Source: a virus
Strand: one strand, 5' to 3'
Length of the DNA: 34,857 nucleotides
IMG/VR virus record: IMGVR_UViG_3300025120_000234
Location: 1-34,857 of that record
In this document: piece by piece, positions 1 to 7,484 of the stretch
How the letters are laid out: each line of letters begins with the position of its first letter
Position numbering within the stretch: position 1 is the stretch's first letter
Program-made: the position numbers and the translations under genes
Notes under the pieces: model-generated
What the model saw: only the letters and a program-made list of their open reading frames with translations
Told to the model about the DNA's origin: nothing
The model's database searches: none

Positions 1-1
1 C

Positions 2-973
2 TCATTACCTGCTGGCTCTAGTTCTACTAGAGGAGGTTTCAAGATTGGGTATAGTGAGAGTGGTAAGAACTACCCCGTCGAAGTTTCATCTGAGAAGATG
101 TATGTCAACGTCCCTTGGACAGATACAAACACTGATACCAATACAACATACTCTGCTGGTAGAGGTCTTGATCTAAGCGGAACTCAATTCCTACTAGAGA
201 CCGATCTAAGAGATAGTATTAGTTACATTGGTTATGACAGTAATGATTATATCCATTGGTCAAACAACTCCTACTGTAGAACAGTAGTTGCTGGGACAGA
301 AAGATTCAGGGTAAATACTACAGGTATTGATGTTAATGGTGTTCTCGTCGGGAGCGCATTCAGGACCGATGCTAGTAGCACAAGTTATAGTTTAATAACA
401 AGAAATACAGGGGCGAGCAACTATGTCCTATATGTGCAGTCGCCCAACTCAGGAGGCACTCAGAAGATAGCTACATTTAGGTATGGTAGCGCGAGTGCTG
501 GTGGGGGAGTTGAAGTGATGAAAATCGCTAGGGGGAGTGTAGACATTGGTAATAGCACCAGCACTTCTAACTTGACAGTTAGCGGACATATTTATGGATA
601 CTCTAAAAATTTCTCAATAAAACACCCAACCAAAAAAGGTAAAAGATTAATACACTCCTGTATTGAGGGTCCAGAGGTTGGTGTTTACTTTAGGGGGAAG
701 GGCGAATCAAGCACGATTGAGATGCCTGATTATTGGGGTGGCTTAGTTCACATTGATTCAATGACGGTAGAACTGACAGCCGTCGGTCCGAATCAAGATC
801 TTTATATTGAAGCTATCGCGGATGACGGGGAAGTTACTGTAGGATCAAATACAGACACGCCACTCAATTATTTCTATGTTGTTTATGGAGAACGTAAAGA
901 CATCGACAAGCTAGAAATAGAAGTTGAAGACACAGGAAAAACCGAAGACTCAGAAGAACCCATTTCAAATTAA
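2..973 (+). CDS. Tail fibre protein, C-terminal part (5' end outside window)
   Basis: The reading frame is open from the first bases, so the start lies to the left and only the C-terminal 323 residues are visible. This should be a virion-surface fibre that contacts the host. The sequence is rich in Ser, Thr, Gly and Asn, with short beta-type segments such as GGFKIGYSESGKNYPVEV and a TDTNTDTNTTYSAG linker, both typical of phage fibre shafts. The last third (from HIYGYSKNFSIKHPTKKGKR to about KLEIEVE) resembles the compact C-terminal domain of cyanophage fibre proteins, with the recognisable pieces KNFSIKHPTKKGKRLIHS and EGPEVGVYFRGKG. The end is acidic. The family match is from memory; the fibre role is likely, the receptor unknown. 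A small gene follows 13 bases after the stop. Confidence 0.75.
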   Translation, partial: SLPAGSSSTRGGFKIGYSESGKNYPVEVSSEKMYVNVPWTDTNTDTNTTYSAGRGLDLSGTQFLLETDLRDSISYIGYDSNDYIHWSNNSYCRTVVAGTERFRVNTTGIDVNGVLVGSAFRTDASSTSYSLITRNTGASNYVLYVQSPNSGGTQKIATFRYGSASAGGGVEVMKIARGSVDIGNSTSTSNLTVSGHIYGYSKNFSIKHPTKKGKRLIHSCIEGPEVGVYFRGKGESSTIEMPDYWGGLVHIDSMTVELTAVGPNQDLYIEAIADDGEVTVGSNTDTPLNYFYVVYGERKDIDKLEIEVEDTGKTEDSEEPISN

Positions 974-986
974 ACAAAACAGAACC

Positions 987-1298
987 ATGCCAATAGAAAA
1001 TAAAACACCGCTGACATTACCAGCCAAACCTGAAAAAACACTCTCGCAAACTTGGGTATCATCGTTAACTGTAAATGTGCCATCTGGATTAGATGGGACA
1101 GTTTATATGCAGCTCCGTCCGTGCGATGCGGCGACTGGGGAGATTGCCGATGAGAAATTTTCTAACAACTTGTGCGTCGATTTCTGGGAACTCATTGCAG
1201 AAGTCCCTGAAGCCGCAGCAGCAATGCAGTCCGTATTTGATGCAGTTCCCGCTATTGAAGCTTTTTATGAGGCTAAAATGTCTGGGACACCGCAGTAG
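987..1298 (+). CDS. Small conserved phage protein, tail region
   Basis: A 103-residue protein of unknown function. I chose the ATG at 987, which follows the fibre stop by 13 bases; the frame stays open to an ATG at 924, but that start would overlap the fibre gene by 50 bases. No Shine-Dalgarno sequence is visible. The middle (SLTVNVPSGLDGTVYMQLRPCDAATGEI, in pieces) looks beta-rich, followed by an acidic helical part with Ala-rich VPEAAAAMQSVFDAVPAIEAF. I see no signal peptide or membrane segment. The position next to the fibre suggests a tail accessory or assembly protein, but that rests on context only. Confidence 0.75.
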   Translation: MPIENKTPLTLPAKPEKTLSQTWVSSLTVNVPSGLDGTVYMQLRPCDAATGEIADEKFSNNLCVDFWELIAEVPEAAAAMQSVFDAVPAIEAFYEAKMSGTPQ

Positions 1299-1300
1299 TT

Positions 1301-1341
1301 TTTGATTTAAAACCTTGAAATCAAAGGTCACTACGCATAAT
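1301..1341 (+). promoter_or_regulatory. Inverted repeat and weak promoter-like sequence
   Basis: A perfect 8-bp inverted repeat (TTTGATTT at 1301-1308, AAATCAAA at 1318-1325) flanks a 9-base spacer. It overlaps a TTGAAA (1315-1320), followed after 15 bases by CATAAT (1336-1341). The spacing is short for a sigma70 promoter. If it is used, transcription would start near 1348, a few bases before the ATG at 1352. It could equally be a weak AT-rich hairpin. Confidence 0.25.
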
Positions 1342-1351
1342 TTTGACGAGT

Positions 1352-1588
1352 ATGAAAACAATTGAATTCACCGACGAAGAACGATCAGCACTAATTCAGC
1401 TTATTGACCTCGCAGTTCAGAACCCAGCAGGGGGAGGACTTAAGATAGCGGGCGTAGCTAATTTCCTTGCTGGAAAATTAGCCGACGACCCCGCAGAGCA
1501 GGGACCAGCCCCAGAGCAGGGACCATCAAATCTAGAACCCGTTGAGGTAGTTGAAGGATTTGATGGCGGAGGCAAACAACTAGAGTAA
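1352..1588 (+). CDS. Small acidic protein of unknown function
   Basis: A 78-residue protein. The ATG at 1352 is preferred over an in-frame TTG at 1343. The N-terminal half is helical (FTDEERSALIQLIDLAVQ, then LKIAGVANFLAGKL). The C-terminal half is a disordered acidic, Pro/Gln-rich tail containing a short duplication (AEQGPAPEQGPS). The stop TAA shares its last A with the next ATG (TAATG), so translation is probably coupled to the structural gene downstream. It could be a small chaperone or tail-assembly factor, but no family was recognised. Confidence 0.7.
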   Translation: MKTIEFTDEERSALIQLIDLAVQNPAGGGLKIAGVANFLAGKLADDPAEQGPAPEQGPSNLEPVEVVEGFDGGGKQLE

Positions 1589-2961
1589 TGCCCGTATCTC
1601 GGAATCAACCCAGCCCTCAACGGCAGTCCGTCCTCACATTCGTATCGCCGAATGTGCAGGATTTATTGTTCTTTGAAACTGTTGACGCTCAGAGGGTTGG
1701 GAAAGTTCCTCCACCATACGGCACAGCACACCCCGATACGGTTAATTATCCGAACCACATATTGGCATATGTTAAGCAAGCTGACCCAAGCGGGCAGCTT
1801 TATTTTTACTACTACGTTAATAGTCGGTCTTCACAAGATGAGTATAATTTTGAGTTCTCCCAAGCAAGTTTGGGGCAGACTAAGTTTGACACTGTTACTA
1901 GAACTTATGTAGAACTAAGGTCCGAATTCACAGAGGATTCTACAGCCCATGCAGCAGGGGCTGACATGCCCGTTGCCCCCACCTCCGCTAATTTTGAGGG
2001 AAAAGGTTACAAGTTGGTTTCCCGTGACCAGAAAAGAATAGGCGAACAAGAATTAGACGGCGTCTTTGTTGTGGAGCAGAGAACATATTATGACTTCACC
2101 CCGATTAAGACAATATCGTGGGATAATTTATCTCAGTATAACTTAAAACAAACAGTAACCTACCACTACAGAGGGGAAAATATATCCGAATTGAACTCTC
2201 AAACTGGTTTTGATGGTAGTGGAAATGCTGTCCCTATCACCATTGAGGCTTTATTTGGTAAAACAAATGCTAGATATTGGAAGGCCCAAACTAATGATAA
2301 GCCAATAAGCCCTAGTGCCAACGTAAGAGTAGCTTCTTATCGGGAAGCCAGACAACTATCTACTGATTGGTTTGAAGTAATAAAAAAAGAAACTGTTGCT
2401 GGTAACCCCCAAGGGACTGTGGTTAATGGTGTGGGGCAGATAGCAGTTAGTAGTTATAACACTGCCATGAACCACACTTTCCCACCTGTTCTTAGTGACA
2501 TTAAGGTTGTAGCTTGGGAAAAGCATGACGGTCAGTTAACTACTTTTGTAGAATACGTTATGGACCCTGAAGCGTTTCGGGGTTCTTGTAATACAAAAGT
2601 TGATGTGACTTGGTCTGCTGGCCCACATGCTGGACTCAATGTTCAAAACTTCGAACCGAAATCAATTCAATTCGGAACACCGTATGTTGAAATAAACATC
2701 CCGCCTTGCTTGATGGGTGGGGGTGTTTTAAAGGCTTCTTCTGGGACTGAAGATCCAGTATATAAATTTACTACTTACGAAATAGAATTACCCACTACCA
2801 ACCCATCTAGTATTCCCGCGACACATGTCGCTAGGGATACTCAAGAGCCAGCTAGGGGAGGTTATATGAGAACTAAATGGACAGTTTCTAAACCGTCTTC
2901 AGGTGGGATGAGCCAACCCGAATTTGGTGGATATACATTAGAAAACAACACGGGAGAATAG
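1588..2961 (+). CDS. Putative virion structural protein (tail region)
   Basis: A 457-residue protein without signal peptide or membrane segments. It is rich in Tyr, Thr, Asn and Pro and predicted by eye to be mostly beta strand, as is typical of tail or baseplate proteins. Recognisable stretches are VLTFVSPNVQDLLFFETVDA near the N-terminus and YFYYYVNSRSSQDEYNFEFS around residues 70-90. The C-terminus is Ser/Gly/Pro-rich. No named domain was recognised. Location between the fibre and two other large beta-rich proteins, with TAATG coupling to the gene before and a 6-base gap to the next, supports a structural role by synteny only. Confidence 0.6.
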   Translation: MPVSRNQPSPQRQSVLTFVSPNVQDLLFFETVDAQRVGKVPPPYGTAHPDTVNYPNHILAYVKQADPSGQLYFYYYVNSRSSQDEYNFEFSQASLGQTKFDTVTRTYVELRSEFTEDSTAHAAGADMPVAPTSANFEGKGYKLVSRDQKRIGEQELDGVFVVEQRTYYDFTPIKTISWDNLSQYNLKQTVTYHYRGENISELNSQTGFDGSGNAVPITIEALFGKTNARYWKAQTNDKPISPSANVRVASYREARQLSTDWFEVIKKETVAGNPQGTVVNGVGQIAVSSYNTAMNHTFPPVLSDIKVVAWEKHDGQLTTFVEYVMDPEAFRGSCNTKVDVTWSAGPHAGLNVQNFEPKSIQFGTPYVEINIPPCLMGGGVLKASSGTEDPVYKFTTYEIELPTTNPSSIPATHVARDTQEPARGGYMRTKWTVSKPSSGGMSQPEFGGYTLENNTGE

Positions 2962-2967
2962 AGAAGA

Positions 2968-4980
2968 ATGTCTAATAAAGATCCTTTTTCTGATGTTAGT
3001 AAACGTAGAGAAACACGCTTACAAGCTTTTCGTGATTTCTTTTCTGGTAAAAAATCGAAACCCAAACTCGGGACTTCAGATGGTAAAGGACTTGGGACTT
3101 CAAACGGTAAAGGACTTGGGAGTTCTGGGGGATTAAGCTACGGTAGCCTTGAAGAAACTAGAAATCTACTTGACGCAGATGAAGTAAGGTTATCCCCCGT
3201 CCACGAACACGTTGCTGACGCTGAAAATATAGTTGGTGAGGCAGAGTTCCATCAAGCCAGACCATTTTCAGACAAGAAGGGGCAGAGAGTAGCAGGGGAA
3301 TTCATGCCTTACAGAGAAGAGCATGAACCATATGGCTTAAGAGATGATGGGATTATATGTATTTCGAAAGCATATTTATATGAGATACACCCCACAAATG
3401 AAACTTTAATAAGGCATGAATTATCTCCATTGGAGATTGGTGTTGGGGGTTCGGGTGTTGTTTACAGCACGTATAAAACTGACGACCACGGTAAGGTTAA
3501 AGTTGAAGAACCGGAAGAAGAGGGGGGAGAATCACCACCAGCTTATATATTAGGGTTTGGTGGAGAATTACCCCCCAATACTGATTACGTATTGCCTGAT
3601 GAATCTGGCAGTGGCTCGGACGGTGAATACTACATACCAATATGTTACATAAAAGATAGTAAGTTAGAAGCGAAGCAATTTCAAGATGGTCGGCAAGCTC
3701 TGATGAGGGGCGCTTTAGAGGGGCATCGAGGCCCGTTGTGGTGGATAGCTGGATACGACGCTATAAAAAATGTGGGTGTTGGGCAGAACGTGTATAAGAA
3801 TTACACGGAAGGAGATGACTTTAAAAATCTTAGGCGTATAAGTGAACTGGGGCAGGGGCGAAATTGTGATGGTGACAATAAAGTTTCAGGTTTACCTCAG
3901 GTTCAAGTAAATACTTCTGGCGATACTATAAATGTTCATGGCAACCGGTATAACAAGACTTGGAAAGTAGGTGATAAGAAACAGGCGATCATCGAAGATG
4001 GGCTTGTTCGCTGTATCAGTGACTTACAAGTAGAAAATCTGGAATCTGTAAGTGTATTTGCTCCTTCAACAACTAACCCGACCTTAACACAAGTGGCGAA
4101 AATACCTACTGCCACACAAAAAAGTAACGCCTACGCTGGTGGTTCCTTGAATAATTCGATGTGGGCAGGCGGGGCTACAGCCGCTAATAATGTAGTAGTT
4201 GCGGCTGTTGTAGAAAATGACTATGTGCGTGGTGGAACCGAGAATGTTAACATGATTCAAGGAACTCCGCACACCACGATGTGGGCAGGTGGGGCTACAG
4301 CCGCTGATAATGTAGTAGTTTCAGCTAGTGTAGCTAATGATTATGTTCGTGCTGGGACCGAGAATGTTAACATGATTCAAGGAACTCCGCATAGCACGAT
4401 GTGGGCTGGGGGAACTGAACGGACGCTAGATTGGGTGGAGATTTGTGTGACAAGCGGGTCAACTTCCAGCCCATCTTCAACTTGTTACTGGGTTCTAGGT
4501 TATCCTAAAGATGAACAACCTTCCGCACCTGATGAAGTTATATACGTTGATGACCCTACTCAGGTAACGGGAGTTACGGGTGTTGTTCAAGTAACGGGTG
4601 TAGTAAACGCAACCACTACTGGAGCTGGTGTTGAAAGTAGGATTTTAGGACAGGGAATTGTGGGGACAAACATCACTCAAGTAACAGGAGTTGCGAGTGT
4701 TGTTCAAGTAACGGGTGTGGTAAACGCCACGACTACTGGAGCTGGTGTTGAAAGCAGGACTTTAGGACAAGGAATTGTGGGGTCAAACATCACCTCAGTA
4801 ACTGGTATCGCAAGCACTTCGAGTTCACCTCTAGTTTACGTCCCTGTGGTAAAAGAATTGACTGGCGTAACAGTAGTTAATGCTACTCATACCGTAGATG
4901 TGTTGAGTTCCAACGGTGTGACACAGAGATTGGTTAAAGAATCTACCGGAGATGGGTGTTCTTCTTGCCCGACAGAGTAA
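2968..4980 (+). CDS. Putative tail/virion protein with three internal repeat families
   Basis: A 670-residue protein. The N-terminal 60 residues are basic and carry a short Gly-rich repeat (LGTSDGKG, LGTSNGKG). The central part has acidic loops. The C-terminal half contains two copies plus a fragment of a 40-residue unit starting MWAGGATAA and ending in ENVNMIQGTPH, then two copies plus a fragment of a 39-residue unit starting QVTGV and ending in LGQGIVG.NIT. The extreme C-terminus has CSSC. Repeats of this sort are common in phage fibres and tail appendages, where they lengthen a shaft or duplicate a binding surface. There are no membrane segments. A weak purine-rich stretch (GGGAGAATAGAGAAGA) precedes the ATG. 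The structural role is inferred from repeats and neighbours. Confidence 0.6.
   Translation: MSNKDPFSDVSKRRETRLQAFRDFFSGKKSKPKLGTSDGKGLGTSNGKGLGSSGGLSYGSLEETRNLLDADEVRLSPVHEHVADAENIVGEAEFHQARPFSDKKGQRVAGEFMPYREEHEPYGLRDDGIICISKAYLYEIHPTNETLIRHELSPLEIGVGGSGVVYSTYKTDDHGKVKVEEPEEEGGESPPAYILGFGGELPPNTDYVLPDESGSGSDGEYYIPICYIKDSKLEAKQFQDGRQALMRGALEGHRGPLWWIAGYDAIKNVGVGQNVYKNYTEGDDFKNLRRISELGQGRNCDGDNKVSGLPQVQVNTSGDTINVHGNRYNKTWKVGDKKQAIIEDGLVRCISDLQVENLESVSVFAPSTTNPTLTQVAKIPTATQKSNAYAGGSLNNSMWAGGATAANNVVVAAVVENDYVRGGTENVNMIQGTPHTTMWAGGATAADNVVVSASVANDYVRAGTENVNMIQGTPHSTMWAGGTERTLDWVEICVTSGSTSSPSSTCYWVLGYPKDEQPSAPDEVIYVDDPTQVTGVTGVVQVTGVVNATTTGAGVESRILGQGIVGTNITQVTGVASVVQVTGVVNATTTGAGVESRTLGQGIVGSNITSVTGIASTSSSPLVYVPVVKELTGVTVVNATHTVDVLSSNGVTQRLVKESTGDGCSSCPTE
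3070..3117 (+). repeat. 24-bp in-frame tandem repeat
   Basis: Two copies of a 24-bp unit (GGGACTTCAGATGGTAAAGG and four further bases, then the same with AACG in place of GATG) encode the Gly/Lys-rich 8-residue repeat near the N-terminus of the 670-residue protein. Confidence 0.8.
4159..4413 (+). repeat. 120-bp in-frame direct repeat
   Basis: Units start at 4159 and 4279, and a 15-base fragment starts at 4399. The copies are very similar at the nucleotide level (for example ACCGAGAATGTTAACATGAT is identical in both) but differ in the NDYVR flanks, so this is a recent duplication that has begun to diverge. Confidence 0.9.
4561..4815 (+). repeat. 117-bp in-frame direct repeat
   Basis: Units start at 4561 and 4678, with a 7-codon remnant from 4795 (SVTGIAS against QVTGVAS). 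Each unit also contains two smaller VTGV motifs, suggesting an older, shorter repeat inside the present one. Confidence 0.85.
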
Positions 4981-4991
4981 TTACCCCTGCC

Positions 4992-5027
4992 TTGACTGAT
5001 TAAGGATATTAAATTAACATATCCTTA
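4992..5027 (+). promoter_or_regulatory. Candidate promoter with overlapping 9-9-9 palindrome
   Basis: TTGACT (4992-4997) and TAACAT (5015-5020) are separated by 17 bases, a sigma70-like arrangement. A perfect inverted repeat (TAAGGATAT at 5001-5009, ATATCCTTA at 5019-5027) with a 9-base centre covers the spacer, the -10 and the predicted start point, as an operator would. Predicted initiation falls at about 5026-5028, that is on the ATG at 5027. Alternatively the repeat forms an RNA hairpin that hides the start codon. Confidence 0.4.
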
Positions 5028-5992
5028 TGGCTACTCTTACCGTAGCGGGGGTAGAAGAAGCCCTCTCTAAATATAAAACCGTAGGTTCCTCATTTATTCA
5101 GGAACTTAATCTTGTCATGCCCCGACTTTATGCAATGGGCATGTGGCGGGATTTACTATACGAGACCACTATTTCAACCACGGATGGTAACTTCACACTA
5201 CCTGATGATTCAGAGTCTATTGTATCTGCGTTGATTGATAACGACCCTGTTAGGGCAAAAGCACAATTCCATGACTATAGAATTACTGGGAGAAATAGAG
5301 ATGGTTCTACTCTCTACGGCTTTGGTTTGGTTGATGATGGGTTCGCCCCGTCAGTAAACGAGCTTGAAGCATCTAAAGCCTACACTATCAGCATTGAACC
5401 CATCTCCCCCGCGACTAATATTCCACGAACTTCGACTAACTTTATTACCATAACAGGGTTAAATAACGCCACCACCCCTGTTACGCAGACATACAACCCT
5501 AATCTAGACACAGTTTCAAACAAAATTACTTCAGGATCAGTGGTGTTCACTAAGATTACTGAGATACGAAATGGAGATTCATCATTACCTAGCCCTGTTA
5601 AAATAACGGCGGTGAATGTTAATGATACATCAGATACGCTTGAATTAGGAACGGTTCAAGAAGCTAACAAAGTTAATAACTTTCGAAGATATAGGTTGGG
5701 CAATGACACTACAAACGCCACTAAGAAAACAATTAGAGTCTTGGTTAAGCGTAGGTTCAAAAATCTCATTAACAGCTTCGATGTCGTAAGACCAAGCAAC
5801 CTTAATGCTGTCAAACATGGTTTGTTAGGGACCGTAGCAGAAGACAATGCTGATTTGGAACGCGCCAACTACCACTGGAATGTGTGCAAACAACTTTTAG
5901 AAGAAGAGCTAGACGCTTATAGAGGGTCAGCTAAACCCGCAGTCAACTTTGATCCAACTGGATCTGGTTCGAGAATACCTAACGTAATGTAA
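5027..5992 (+). CDS. Putative tail/neck (adaptor-like) structural protein
   Basis: A 321-residue protein. The N-terminal region is helical (VEEALSKYKTVGSSFIQELN, then MPRLYAMGMWRDLLYE), followed by strands starting FTLPDDSESIVSALI. The centre is Thr/Asn-rich and beta-like. The C-terminal part is helical (VLVKRRFKNLINSFDVVRP, then ADLERANYHWNVCKQLLEEE, then LDAYRG). A beta core with a long C-terminal helical arm ending in an acidic-aromatic segment is reminiscent of T7 gp11-type tail tubular or adaptor proteins, but I could not establish homology. The lysis cassette starts two bases after the stop. It has its own candidate promoter and no Shine-Dalgarno sequence. Confidence 0.55.
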   Translation: MATLTVAGVEEALSKYKTVGSSFIQELNLVMPRLYAMGMWRDLLYETTISTTDGNFTLPDDSESIVSALIDNDPVRAKAQFHDYRITGRNRDGSTLYGFGLVDDGFAPSVNELEASKAYTISIEPISPATNIPRTSTNFITITGLNNATTPVTQTYNPNLDTVSNKITSGSVVFTKITEIRNGDSSLPSPVKITAVNVNDTSDTLELGTVQEANKVNNFRRYRLGNDTTNATKKTIRVLVKRRFKNLINSFDVVRPSNLNAVKHGLLGTVAEDNADLERANYHWNVCKQLLEEELDAYRGSAKPAVNFDPTGSGSRIPNVM

Positions 5993-5994
5993 CC

Positions 5995-6171
5995 ATGCTA
6001 AATTATATCCTAGAAAACAAAGAAAGCCTTATTTCAATTGCCACTGCTGTGGTGGCTGTCGCATCCGCAATTTGCGCTCTGACCCCCACACCCAAAGACG
6101 ATGGGGTTGTGCGTAAGCTATATGCTGTTCTTGAATGGGCTGCTCTCAATATTGGGAAAGCTAAGAAATGA
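5995..6171 (+). CDS. Small single-pass membrane protein, holin candidate
   Basis: A 58-residue protein. A hydrophobic segment at about residues 12-30 (ISIATAVVAVASAICALTPT) is followed by a charged cytoplasmic-type tail (PKDDGVVRKLYAVLEWAALN, then IGKAKK). The ALTPTPKDD and LALNIGKAK style tail resembles small phage membrane proteins I recall near endolysins in marine phages; these are usually left unnamed. As first gene of the lysis cluster it may act as a holin or antiholin in the inner membrane. Its TGA overlaps the next ATG (ATGA), so the two are translationally coupled. Confidence 0.65.
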   Translation: MLNYILENKESLISIATAVVAVASAICALTPTPKDDGVVRKLYAVLEWAALNIGKAKK

Positions 6172-6353
6172 TCAAAGTAATCACAGCGGCACTTTACGCT
6201 TACGTATCCTATGTGAAACTAAAACACCGAAGATTTGTTTATGAACTGGAAGATGAAATTGATGAGCTTGCTGCCGATGGTAGCCCTGCTGCAAAGCTGC
6301 GGCTTGAGCGGATCGCGAAACGCCTCCACCGTGAACTCAAGCGCACTACATGA
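6168..6353 (+). CDS. Small basic helical protein of the lysis cluster (i-spanin-like candidate)
   Basis: A 61-residue protein. A short hydrophobic N-terminus (IKVITAALYAYVSYV) is followed by a charged, heptad-like helix (YELEDEIDELAADGSPAAK, then LRLERIAKRLHRELKR). An N-terminal anchor plus a coiled coil is the layout of inner-membrane spanins, and another frame within it starts a lipoprotein, as in Rz/Rz1 pairs. However, the hydrophobic stretch is only about 13 residues, so membrane insertion is uncertain. The helical part resembles a small conserved protein I recall from other marine phages, function unknown. Confidence 0.6.
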   Translation: MIKVITAALYAYVSYVKLKHRRFVYELEDEIDELAADGSPAAKLRLERIAKRLHRELKRTT

Positions 6354-6483
6354 TCCCCCCACGATCACTCTAATTGAAGGCACTCAATATAGTTTTGTCG
6401 AAGGGGTATTGACGGGTCGGCAACTACATAAATTTCATAGCGATTACAGCTATAGGAGAGCAATTATTATTGGATCAAAATGA
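6241..6483 (+). CDS. Small lipoprotein overlapping the previous gene (o-spanin-like candidate)
   Basis: An 80-residue protein in a different frame, overlapping the previous gene by 113 bases. The N-terminus is a bacterial lipoprotein signal: basic start (MNWKMK), hydrophobic core (LMSLLPMVAL) and lipobox LQSC with Cys20 as the predicted lipidated residue. The mature part of about 60 residues ends in FHSDYSYRRAIIIGSK. Embedding a lipoprotein gene in an upstream lysis gene is the hallmark of Rz/Rz1 spanins, but the mature part is not Pro-rich as Rz1 usually is, so an unrelated outer-membrane or superinfection-exclusion lipoprotein remains possible. The frame also has a TTG at 6235; I prefer the ATG at 6241. 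Confidence 0.6.
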   Translation: MNWKMKLMSLLPMVALLQSCGLSGSRNASTVNSSALHDPPTITLIEGTQYSFVEGVLTGRQLHKFHSDYSYRRAIIIGSK

Positions 6484-6644
6484 TGAAAGATAGTTTACTT
6501 ATGCCCCTTATAGGCGCTGTGTCACCAACAATAGGAGTCATCTTATCATATCAAGATCAACTCGAATACTGGCTCCGTATCTTATCTCTTGCTGGAGGTA
6601 TCGCGGTCGCTGTTGTGACTATATACAAAATGCTTAAAAAATGA
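6480..6644 (+). CDS. Holin candidate with two membrane segments
   Basis: A 54-residue protein starting MMKDSLLMPLIGAV. A first hydrophobic segment (residues about 6-22, LLMPLIGAVSPTIGVIL), a short polar loop (SYQDQLEYWLR) and a second hydrophobic segment (about 34-48, ILSLAGGIAVAVVTIY) precede a basic end (KMLKK). Two segments joined by a short loop with positive charges at the C-terminus is the class II holin layout. It lies directly before, and overlaps by four bases (ATGA), the endolysin gene, which strengthens the holin assignment. The other membrane protein at 5995 could be its partner or antiholin. Confidence 0.65.
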   Translation: MMKDSLLMPLIGAVSPTIGVILSYQDQLEYWLRILSLAGGIAVAVVTIYKMLKK

Positions 6645-7198
6645 TTGGGTTAGCCATTGGACATTCGAGGAGAGGAGATAGTGGAGCATACACTGTTGGT
6701 GATGACAGTGTGAGTGAACATGAATTCAACTCGAACTTAATGCCTTTGGTAACTCCACTTCTCAAAGTCCCTTACAAGATCTACGATGACTACGGCGCAT
6801 CGAGTTATGTGGGCGCGATCAACAACGTATCGAGACGGATGCGTAAAGATGGAATTGATGCCTGTATCGAGTTCCATTTCAATGCTGCTGGACCAAAAGC
6901 CACGGGCCATGAATGGTTGCATTGGGAATCAAGTAAAGGGGGTAAGGCTTTAGCATACAAGATTCACGAATCAATGGTCAGCGAATACCCTGAGTTAAAA
7001 GCTAGGGGGGTTAAGTCCCGCTCTAAGGGTAGTAGGGGTTCCATGTTCCTACGAAAAACTCCCTGCTATGCGTGTATCGCGGAACCTTTCTTTGGATCAA
7101 ACCGAAGTGATGTCGCTTTAATTCGATCTGACTTGAGTCGATTGGCATCTGTTTATGCTAACGCTATTAATAACTTTTACTCCGATGAGGATACCTAA
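6641..7198 (+). CDS. N-acetylmuramoyl-L-alanine amidase endolysin (Amidase_3 type)
   Basis: A 185-residue zinc amidase that should cleave the bond between muramic acid and L-alanine in peptidoglycan at the end of infection. The Amidase_3 zinc and catalytic positions are visible: His8 in AIGHS, Glu28 in EHEFN, His79 in IEFHFNA and the catalytic Glu148 in IAEPFFGSN. It consists of the catalytic domain only, with no cell-wall-binding domain and no export signal, so it depends on a holin for release, consistent with the neighbouring membrane protein. The length is normal for a single-domain phage amidase. The 3' end overlaps the next gene by 14 bases. Confidence 0.88.
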   Translation: MIGLAIGHSRRGDSGAYTVGDDSVSEHEFNSNLMPLVTPLLKVPYKIYDDYGASSYVGAINNVSRRMRKDGIDACIEFHFNAAGPKATGHEWLHWESSKGGKALAYKIHESMVSEYPELKARGVKSRSKGSRGSMFLRKTPCYACIAEPFFGSNRSDVALIRSDLSRLASVYANAINNFYSDEDT

Positions 7199-7484
7199 AA
7201 GTTTACGTGTTGCTGGGCAGACTGTAAAAATTGTTCAAAGAGATTTAAGTGATCAAGATCTTTATGGTTACTTCAGCCACGATCAGAAAGTGATAACGAT
7301 CCATAATGATCTCAGTGATAAAGATATCTTAGAAACATTAAGACATGAGTTGATGGAGGCGAGCTTATGTATTTCAGGTGTGGGTTTTTGTGAAACATTT
7401 GAGCAAGAAGCCGTTGTTCGATGTATGGAAGAAGTCTTCTTCCCCGCATACGACAGGTTAATTAAACGAACTATTAAAGGATGA
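7185..7484 (+). CDS. Small protein with HExxx motif, possible metallopeptidase fold
   Basis: A 99-residue protein using the ATG at 7185. The first half is beta-rich (KSLRVAGQTVKIVQRD, YGYFSHDQKVITIHND). A helix then carries RHELMEASL, where His54 and Glu55 match the start of a zincin HExxH motif but the second His is absent. A final helix follows (EQEAVVRCMEEVFFPAYDRL). This architecture is seen in small phage proteins related to IrrE/ImmA-type or similar zincin-like folds. Without the second His it may be inactive or bind metal differently. It overlaps the nuclease-fold gene by 4 bases (ATGA), suggesting the two act together or are at least co-produced. Confidence 0.65.
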   Translation: MRIPKSLRVAGQTVKIVQRDLSDQDLYGYFSHDQKVITIHNDLSDKDILETLRHELMEASLCISGVGFCETFEQEAVVRCMEEVFFPAYDRLIKRTIKG

